From the NCBI GenBank assembly GCA_031378805.1, contig JANNEO010000002.1:1-64000 (forward strand): a stretch of DNA of 64,000 nt. The letters are read 5' to 3'. Origin of the DNA: JADCCX01 sp031378805 (GTDB taxonomy: Bacteria > Pseudomonadota > Alphaproteobacteria > Rhizobiales > Beijerinckiaceae). Position 1 is the first letter of the stretch. Each line of letters starts with the position of its first letter. The notes beneath the pieces are model-generated. The model saw only the letters and a list, made by a program, of their open reading frames with translations, had not been told where the DNA came from and made no database searches. This document shows positions 58,201-64,000 of this stretch, piece after piece. The position numbers and the translations under genes are program-made.

Positions 58201-59082
58201 CTATGATGCAGAAATGATCTCATGAAGATCCGCCACGGCTTTCGAGACCGCAAGTGCCAGATCATCGGCGATCATCCCGCGCCCTGCGATCTGTCCGGCA
58301 AGACCATGCAACCAGACACCGGCACAGGCCGCTTCGAACCCCGGCATGTCCTGCGCCAGGAAGCTGCCGATGATGCCCGACAGCACATCGCCCGAACCTG
58401 CCGTTGCCAGCCAGGACGGGGCATTGTCGTTGACAGCGACACGCCCGTCTGCGGCAGCGATAACCGTCTTTGCGCCCTTCAACACAACCGTCGCGCCGAA
58501 AAAGGAGGCGGATTCTTGAGCACGGCCTATGCGCCATTCCGCATGAGCCTGCACGTCGTTGCCTTGCACGGGTTGCACGCCGGTCAGTCTTGTAAACTCG
58601 CCCTCGTGCGGCGTCAAAACGACAGGTCGCGCATTTGATGCGGTCATATCCGCCAGCTTCTGGGCCTTGCCTTCAAAGCTCGTGAGCGCGTCTGCGTCGA
58701 GAACGCAGGCGCGCCGGGCCGCCATGGTGACGGCCACAAGTTCGCAGGCAACAGCGCCAACGCCCATCGCAGGTCCGAGAATGACCGCGTTGAAGCGCGT
58801 GTCCTCAAGCAGCAGCGCCAGGCCTACCGGACCGTCCGCCTGCTTCAGCATGATCGCCGTCACATGTGCGGCGTGGACTATCAACGCATCCTTCGCGCCC
58901 GCCAGCGTCACCAGACCTGCGCCAGCCCGCAAGGCCGATGTCGCCGCCAGCCGTGCGGCCCCGGTGGCCAAAGGCGGCCCGCTCCACACCAGCACCGAGC
59001 CGTGTTGATACTTGTGGGCATCCGGTGCCTGACCGATCAACGTGTGACGCCAAAGGTCCGGTGTGTTCACCACGAGAGTCAT
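58201..59082 (-). CDS. nnrD: ADP-dependent NAD(P)H-hydrate dehydratase
   Basis: A 293-residue ribokinase-fold enzyme that repairs hydrated, damaged NAD(P)H. 'VVNTPDLWRHTLIGQAPDAH', 'KYQHGSVLVWSG', 'VLDADALTSFEG', 'VVLTPHEGEFTRLTG' and the catalytic Asp in 'TAGSGDVLSGIIGSFLAQDM' are all present. The epimerase half found in bifunctional enzymes is absent. It starts 6 bases after the giant kinase stop, so it is probably read from the kinase's EcfG-type promoter. Cofactor repair fits a stress regulon. Confidence 0.92.
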   Translation of the reverse strand: MTLVVNTPDLWRHTLIGQAPDAHKYQHGSVLVWSGPPLATGAARLAATSALRAGAGLVTLAGAKDALIVHAAHVTAIMLKQADGPVGLALLLEDTRFNAVILGPAMGVGAVACELVAVTMAARRACVLDADALTSFEGKAQKLADMTASNARPVVLTPHEGEFTRLTGVQPVQGNDVQAHAEWRIGRAQESASFFGATVVLKGAKTVIAAADGRVAVNDNAPSWLATAGSGDVLSGIIGSFLAQDMPGFEAACAGVWLHGLAGQIAGRGMIADDLALAVSKAVADLHEIISAS

Positions 59083-59088
59083 GCGGGC

Positions 59089-62000
59089 TCAATTTTTCGC
59101 GCGATCGGCCTGCGGTGCCGCCGCCAGCGCAAGCCGCGCCAGTGCTGGCAGTGACTTGCACCCGGTCCGGGTCATGATCGCATTGCGGTGGTTCTCCACC
59201 GTGCGCTGGCTGATGCCCAGGTCGGCTGCGATGTTCTTGCTGGGGTGGCCTGCCAGCACCAGATCCATGATCTGTTTCTGTCGCACTGTAAGGCCAGCCA
59301 CGTGGCTTTGCGCCTCGGTGCGCCATTGCGCCACTTTGCTGACATCCCGGGATTGCTCCAATGCGCGTTCGATGCTGGCGAGGAGGTCAACGGAACTGAC
59401 TGGTTTTTCGATGAAGTCGATTGCTCCGGCCTTCATTGCCTGAACCGCCATGGGAACATCGCTGTTGCCGGTGATCATGATCGCGGGCAGCGGATCATTT
59501 GCATCGCTGAGCTGTTGCAACAGGGCAAACCCGTTCATGCCCGGCAGATAGGCATCGATGAGCAGGCATCCGCCTTGATCTGGTTGATAATGTTCCAGAA
59601 AGGCTTCGCTGGTTGCAAAGGTCATGGCTTCGTATCCCTTGTCTTCCAGCAAGGCGCGCAGTGTATCGCAGATGTTCTGGTCGTCATCCACGACGTAAAC
59701 CATGTCCGACGTCGGACTTGATGCAACCCGCATGGGTTTGGCCATGGTGCTTGCGGGCATGAGCTGCGGCGCAGACAGAAGCGTTTCGATGACAGCCATC
59801 ATTTTCTTCAGTTGCACCGGCTTGTTGAGGTGAACACAGTCACTCCGCGCGATTTCGGCGAGTGTTTTGGTGGAAATATCACCTGTCAGAATGATGACCG
59901 GCAACGCACGCTTTGATGCATTCTTCAGCTTTGCCGCAACCTGCAGGCCATCCATGCCGTTGGGAAGGTTGTAGTCTGCAATGACGAGATCGGGCTTCAG
60001 CATTCCTTTCTCAACGAGTTCCAGCGCAGCCAATCCGTCGAACGCGGTGGTTACCTGATGGCCCTCGGCTTCCAGCAACAGCGCGAGCAGTTCACGCACG
60101 TCCGGGTCGTCCTCGACAACGAGGATCGTGCAGCCTTTCCCGGCAACTTCCGAAGACGAAGTGATAGCGCCAACATCAGAAGCGACTGACGTTGGCGGAT
60201 CAACACCATCGGCTGGCAGCGCGATCTCTATGGCAAAAACCGATCCCTTGCCGAGCCGCGAGCGCACATGGACCCGGTAGCCAAGCAAGGTCACCAGCCG
60301 CTGGACGATGGCAAGACCCAGGCCCAGACCACGGCTGCGCTCGCGCGCTGCATTGTCGAGCTGGTGATATTCTTCGAAGATCGTCTGCAGTTCCGTATCG
60401 GGAATGCCGATGCCGGTGTCCCATATTTCGATGCTGAGCGACCCCGCTCGCCGCCTGCATCCCAGCAGTACCCTACCCGAACGCGTATACTTGATTGCGT
60501 TGGTCAGCAGATTGCGGATCATCTGCTCCAGAAGGCGGGGATCGGTATGGATGATGTGCTTGCAAGGCACGATCCTCAGCTTCAGCGCCTTGGCTTCGGC
60601 ATGATAAGAGAACTCCTCCCGCAACCGTTCGAACAGATCGTTCAGTGAATAACTGACGATCTCAGCACGCACGACTCCAGACTCGATCTGGTTGATATCG
60701 AGCAGCGCGTTGAGCATTCCAGACATGGCGTGCAACGTATCGTCCAGGCGCTTCACCAGATTCTGCGCTTTTTCGCCTTGAACTGTTCGTGCGAGCAAAC
60801 CCTGCACGAATGCGATGGTCTGGAGCGGCTGGCGCAGATCATGGCTGGCCGCCGCGAGGAAACGCGACTTGGCACGGTTGGCCTGCTCGGCTTCCAGCTT
60901 GGCCTCTTCCAGCGCCTTGCGGATACGTTTGCGCTCGCTGATGTCGGTGAAGGTGATGACAACGCCTTCCACGTGTTTGTCGTGATTGCGATAGGGCAAA
61001 ATGCGGCGGGTGAACCACACATCAGTCTTCGTCTCGATCTCCCGATCAACGGGAGCCAAGTCTTTCAGCACAGACCGGGCATCGGTTGCCAGCTGTGTAT
61101 CTGCCGCCAATGAATGCAGATCGGCCAGCGGCCTGCCCACATCGCCTGGGATCACGTTGAAAAGAGATTTCGTGGCCGGTGTGAAGAAGCGGATGTTGAG
61201 ATCACGGTCCAGAAACAGCGTGGCGACATCGGTGCTGTAGAGCACGTTCTGCAGGTCCTTGGACGTGGTGCGCTGCCTATCAAGCGTCTCCTGCAGCTGG
61301 TTGTTCAACGCCGTGAGTTCTTCGTTGAGAGACTGCAGTTCCTCCTTCGAGGTCAGCAACTCCTCGTTGGTGGACTGGAACTCCTCGTTGACGGACAGCG
61401 CCTCCTCGTTGACAGCTTTCTGTTCTTCGCTGGCCATTTCGAGATTGTGGATGGCCGCGTGCAGCTCGGTCCGGGTGGTTTCCAGTTCCCTTTCGAGGTC
61501 GGTGATGCGCGTATGATCATCCGGCGACGGCTCGATGCCGGGCTTCGTTCGGCCAGTCGCGCTCCTGGAAGGCGGGGCACTGACCATCGGATGGGACTTT
61601 CGAGCGGCTTCAAGGAAACCGACAAGCAAAAGTTCCTCACCCTCATGGTTCAGTGAATGGACCTCGATTGTAAAAGCATGGGCACCGCTGGACGGATCGA
61701 CGAGGGCACCGTCAACGCTGGCATATGGACTTTGCGGGGTCACCTGCTGGATGGCAGCCCGCAGCTTGACGCGGGCTTCCTGCGGTACCATGCCCAGCAA
61801 CTCATTTGTCGGATGGCCTTCCGCATGGTGCAGGTAGCGCGCTGTCGGACCCAGGAAATAGAGGCATTCCATCTTGCGGTTGATCAGGACCAGCGCGGGT
61901 GCGTAGGTTTTGAGTGCCATCCGCCGGGCAAGCTCCGCCAACGCGGTCTGGCGGGATGGCGCAGCGACAGTCGAGCCGGATTTGACGACCGCTCTGCCAT

Positions 62001-63549
62001 CACCCTTGCTCAGGGCAAATCCGACATCGCCGGGCCGGGCCCGCCCGATATGCCGATACAGACGCTCCGGCTTCGAAATGATCTCGAACCGGCCGTCAAC
62101 GTTTCCGGCCGTTTCAGCGCTGCCGAGAAGCAGCAGCCCTCCTTGCCGCAGCGCGAAGTGAAACAGCGCAATCACTTTCGCCTGCGCTTCCGGTCCGAGG
62201 TAAATCAGGAGGTTGCGGCACGAGATAAAATCGATGCGCGAGAACGGCGGGTCCGACAGCACGTCCTGCACCGTGAACACCACGCTGGCGCGCAGTTCCG
62301 GTGACACTTTATAACCATTCTCTTCCTTCGAGAAGAACCGGGCGAGGCGATCGGCAGACACGTCCGCTGCAATGGTCGCGGGGTAGAGTCCGTCGCGTGC
62401 CAGGGCCACGGCGTCGGCATCGACATCCGACGCGAAGATCTGCAGCTTCACATTGCGCTTCGACGCCGTGATCTCCTCACGCAGCAGCATGGCGAGAGAG
62501 TAGGTTTCCTCCCCCGTGCTGCAACCCGCGATCCAGATGCGCAGGGGCTGGTCGGCGACGTGGGCGCGCAGCATGTCAGGCACAGTGGTCTTTGCGAGAT
62601 AGTCGAAGATCTTGGGATCGCGGAAGAAACTGGTGACGTTGATCAGCAGATCTTTCGCCAGCAGTTCCAGTTCCGCCGGGTCCGACGTCAAGGATACCAG
62701 ATATCCCGCCATGTCATGGACGGGGCCAGCGCTCATGGCCATGCGCCGCTCGATGCGGCGTTTCAGTGTGCCCTGCTTGTAGAGCGTGAAATCATGCGAT
62801 GTCTGGGTACGCAGCAGATCGATGATCGCAGCCAGACCGTCATCGCTCTTGTTCGCAGCACGCTGGCTCCTTGCGGCCGCTGGCTTGCCTTTGTGATTGC
62901 CATGCTTCGCCAAGGCAGCCGGAATCGCCGACACCCTCAGCGTAAGGTCAACCGCTCCCGTCAAGATGGCACTGCGGGGCATACCATCATACTCCGCCTC
63001 CTGGGGTTCCTGTGCGATGACGAAGCCCCCCCTGGCTTTCACCGCTTTCACGCCTTCGCTGCCGTCGGATCCGGTCCCAGAAAGGATGACGCAAGCTGTC
63101 CGCGCCGCGCAATCTTCCGCAAGCGAGCGCAGAAGGAAATCGAATGGCAGGCGAGCGCCGTGCCGCGCCTCCGGTTCGGACAGATGCAGCGTTCCGCTGG
63201 CGACCGAAAGGTAAGCACCGGGAGGGATGACATAGAGATGGTCGGGTGCGAGCAACACGCCTTCAGCGGCCTGGCTGACCGTCATCTTCGTATGGCTGGC
63301 CAGCAGATCGACCAGCAGGCTGTCGTGGTTCGGATCAAGGTGCTGGACGAGGATGAACGCCATCCCGGTGTTGTCGGGCGTGGCATCGATGAGCTTGCGG
63401 CAGGCGTCCAGACCGCCTGCGGATGCGCCGATGGCAACAATCAGAAAATCAGCCGCGCCGGATGGCGGGCCGCGCGCTGCGACATGGCGGCGGGCCAAGC
63501 CGGGTTGCTTTGGCCGCTGTCCGGATCGGCCTTCGGAGGTTTTCGGCAT
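59089..63549 (-). CDS. CheB-CheR-PAS-histidine kinase-REC-REC-HTH fusion protein
   Basis: An approximately 1486-residue soluble signalling protein. Order (numbers from ATG 63549): CheB methylesterase about 33-215 (Ser43 in 'GASAGG', His70, Asp162 in 'GTGSDGSEGV'); CheR methyltransferase about 240-500 ('AGCSTGEETYSLAMLL', SAM site); PAS-like region about 540-650; a coiled coil 680-770 of 'NEE' repeats; PAS 765-875; HisKA with His903 in 'SHDLRQPLQT'; HATPase with Asn1013-region N box and 'GLGLGLAI'; REC1 (Asp1192); REC2 (Asp1332); LuxR/FixJ-type HTH 1417-1475. The start at 63549 has AGGA five bases upstream; ATG 63582 would add 11 residues. An EcfG-type promoter lies upstream. Its last domains look like a fused FixJ-type response regulator. 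Confidence 0.93.
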   Translation of the reverse strand: MPKTSEGRSGQRPKQPGLARRHVAARGPPSGAADFLIVAIGASAGGLDACRKLIDATPDNTGMAFILVQHLDPNHDSLLVDLLASHTKMTVSQAAEGVLLAPDHLYVIPPGAYLSVASGTLHLSEPEARHGARLPFDFLLRSLAEDCAARTACVILSGTGSDGSEGVKAVKARGGFVIAQEPQEAEYDGMPRSAILTGAVDLTLRVSAIPAALAKHGNHKGKPAAARSQRAANKSDDGLAAIIDLLRTQTSHDFTLYKQGTLKRRIERRMAMSAGPVHDMAGYLVSLTSDPAELELLAKDLLINVTSFFRDPKIFDYLAKTTVPDMLRAHVADQPLRIWIAGCSTGEETYSLAMLLREEITASKRNVKLQIFASDVDADAVALARDGLYPATIAADVSADRLARFFSKEENGYKVSPELRASVVFTVQDVLSDPPFSRIDFISCRNLLIYLGPEAQAKVIALFHFALRQGGLLLLGSAETAGNVDGRFEIISKPERLYRHIGRARPGDVGFALSKGDGRAVVKSGSTVAAPSRQTALAELARRMALKTYAPALVLINRKMECLYFLGPTARYLHHAEGHPTNELLGMVPQEARVKLRAAIQQVTPQSPYASVDGALVDPSSGAHAFTIEVHSLNHEGEELLLVGFLEAARKSHPMVSAPPSRSATGRTKPGIEPSPDDHTRITDLERELETTRTELHAAIHNLEMASEEQKAVNEEALSVNEEFQSTNEELLTSKEELQSLNEELTALNNQLQETLDRQRTTSKDLQNVLYSTDVATLFLDRDLNIRFFTPATKSLFNVIPGDVGRPLADLHSLAADTQLATDARSVLKDLAPVDREIETKTDVWFTRRILPYRNHDKHVEGVVITFTDISERKRIRKALEEAKLEAEQANRAKSRFLAAASHDLRQPLQTIAFVQGLLARTVQGEKAQNLVKRLDDTLHAMSGMLNALLDINQIESGVVRAEIVSYSLNDLFERLREEFSYHAEAKALKLRIVPCKHIIHTDPRLLEQMIRNLLTNAIKYTRSGRVLLGCRRRAGSLSIEIWDTGIGIPDTELQTIFEEYHQLDNAARERSRGLGLGLAIVQRLVTLLGYRVHVRSRLGKGSVFAIEIALPADGVDPPTSVASDVGAITSSSEVAGKGCTILVVEDDPDVRELLALLLEAEGHQVTTAFDGLAALELVEKGMLKPDLVIADYNLPNGMDGLQVAAKLKNASKRALPVIILTGDISTKTLAEIARSDCVHLNKPVQLKKMMAVIETLLSAPQLMPASTMAKPMRVASSPTSDMVYVVDDDQNICDTLRALLEDKGYEAMTFATSEAFLEHYQPDQGGCLLIDAYLPGMNGFALLQQLSDANDPLPAIMITGNSDVPMAVQAMKAGAIDFIEKPVSSVDLLASIERALEQSRDVSKVAQWRTEAQSHVAGLTVRQKQIMDLVLAGHPSKNIAADLGISQRTVENHRNAIMTRTGCKSLPALARLALAAAPQADRAKN

Positions 63550-63616
63550 GTCTGTCCTGACGGGAATGTCCCACAAGGTCATAGCATGGACGCAGAGTCA
63601 CGGCTTGAATGTCGTC

Positions 63617-63642
63617 AACGGTGGCATGAGCGTGAAAGTTCC
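63617..63642 (-). promoter_or_regulatory. EcfG-type (general stress) promoter of the CheB-CheR-kinase gene
   Basis: On the minus strand, GGAAC at 63642-63638 and CGTT at 63620-63617 are separated by exactly 17 bases, matching the EcfG consensus. Transcription would begin near 63609, ahead of either possible start codon (63582 or 63549). The same motif and spacing occur upstream of cioA. Confidence 0.7.
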
Positions 63643-63740
63643 CGGCAAATTGAGTAGATTCAGATCCTTCGCATCACGCGTTGCGGCAGTGCCTTATCCT
63701 CCCCCTCCCATGAATGCCGCGAAAGCACCGGATAAATGAC

Positions 63741-64000
63741 GTGACAGAACATAGGCGATACAACCACGGCAGTATCCGCCAGCTTGCGGCAATTGTGCTC
63801 GCCCTGGCCATGGGGAGTTGCGTCGGCGTAGTTCCCCCGGGATCCTATCAGCCAAGGTCTTTCGTGGGCAATGACATCGCTCCGCAGGTCGCAGCGCTTT
63901 ATTCCGCCGTTCCCGATGAGCGATTTCCCATACCGGAAGTCGATTTCAACGACGTTGATACCAGTTTTCTGCGCAGCGTCGTGCGATTCCCCACACCGGA
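63741..64000 (+). CDS. L,D-transpeptidase lipoprotein, N-terminal part
   Basis: The gene runs off the right edge, and 86 residues are visible. The GTG at 63741 opens a lipoprotein signal ('IRQLAAIVLALAMGSC', lipobox M-G-S-C). Then comes a pre-domain with 'PDERFPIPEVDFNDVDTSFL' and 'RSVVRFPTPE', which is the characteristic lead-in of ErfK/YbiS/YcfS-type L,D-transpeptidases in alphaproteobacteria. Those enzymes cross-link peptidoglycan or attach outer-membrane lipoproteins. The catalytic Cys domain lies outside the window. The ATG a few bases earlier ends in a stop after two codons. It diverges from the giant kinase gene. Confidence 0.75.
   Translation, partial: MTEHRRYNHGSIRQLAAIVLALAMGSCVGVVPPGSYQPRSFVGNDIAPQVAALYSAVPDERFPIPEVDFNDVDTSFLRSVVRFPTP

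Noticed and set aside
62560..63657. Open frame of 365 codons on the plus strand
   Set aside because: Antisense to CheB-CheR coding sequence, with no motif of its own.

Overview
This 64 kb window is high-GC chromosomal DNA, almost certainly from an alphaproteobacterium of the order Hyphomicrobiales (Rhizobiales). The reasons are locus architecture and regulatory signatures. The order mutM / ubiE-ubiB-coaBC-dut, the order nrdR-ribH-nusB-thiL, a membrane-anchored cytochrome c beside kdsB-pheA, hisZ-hisG, a COQ9/TetR-like protein and two matches to the general-stress sigma factor EcfG promoter (GGAAC-N17-CGTT) all fit that group. The genus cannot be named from sequence alone.

Layout. 1-7 kb: end of a nitroreductase, a quinone-oxidoreductase-like dehydrogenase, a WcaJ-type sugar transferase, pyrF, an orphan AztD-like zinc chaperone behind a Zur-like box, and a XRE-cupin regulator with two GNAT acetyltransferases. 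7-17 kb: housekeeping run nrdR, ribH-nusB-thiL, a proline-rich protein with three exact 20-residue repeats, ychF, MaoC, MoxR, a TetR/COQ9-like protein, ftsH. 17-26 kb: minus-strand operon of two oligopeptide-binding proteins, yejBEF and deoB. 26-33 kb: cytochrome c, kdsB, pheA, nudC, a HIT protein, an outer-membrane protein, hisZ-hisG. 33.5-42 kb: a divergent FAD oxidase / ALDH7 pair (probably pipecolate/lysine catabolism) followed by a sugar-type ABC transporter and a hydroxyacid dehydrogenase. 42-50 kb: mutM, ubiE, ubiB, an inserted FitAB-type toxin-antitoxin pair, coaBC, dut, Rrf2, cysK and tRNA-Arg(CCG).

The accessory part begins after the tRNA. A short, AT-richer stretch carries a membrane-anchored Mrr-type nuclease and a lipoprotein. 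It is followed by a stress/low-oxygen block: Acg-family nitroreductase, a P1B ATPase with a TPC motif, a small conserved protein, a cyanide-insensitive cytochrome bd oxidase (cioA-cioB plus a 46-residue DUF2474 subunit), and on the other strand an approximately 1486-residue CheB-CheR-PAS-histidine kinase-REC-REC-HTH fusion followed by an NAD(P)H-hydrate dehydratase. Both the oxidase and the giant kinase have a spacing-perfect EcfG-type promoter, which suggests a general-stress-response respiratory/signalling module. The window closes with the start of an L,D-transpeptidase lipoprotein.

The best candidates for something under-described are the giant one-polypeptide phosphorelay in its EcfG/oxidase context, the 20-residue CVFP repeat protein, the membrane Mrr nuclease with its overlapping lipoprotein gene, and the orphan Zur-box AztD. 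All calls come from reading the sequence; no database search was run.
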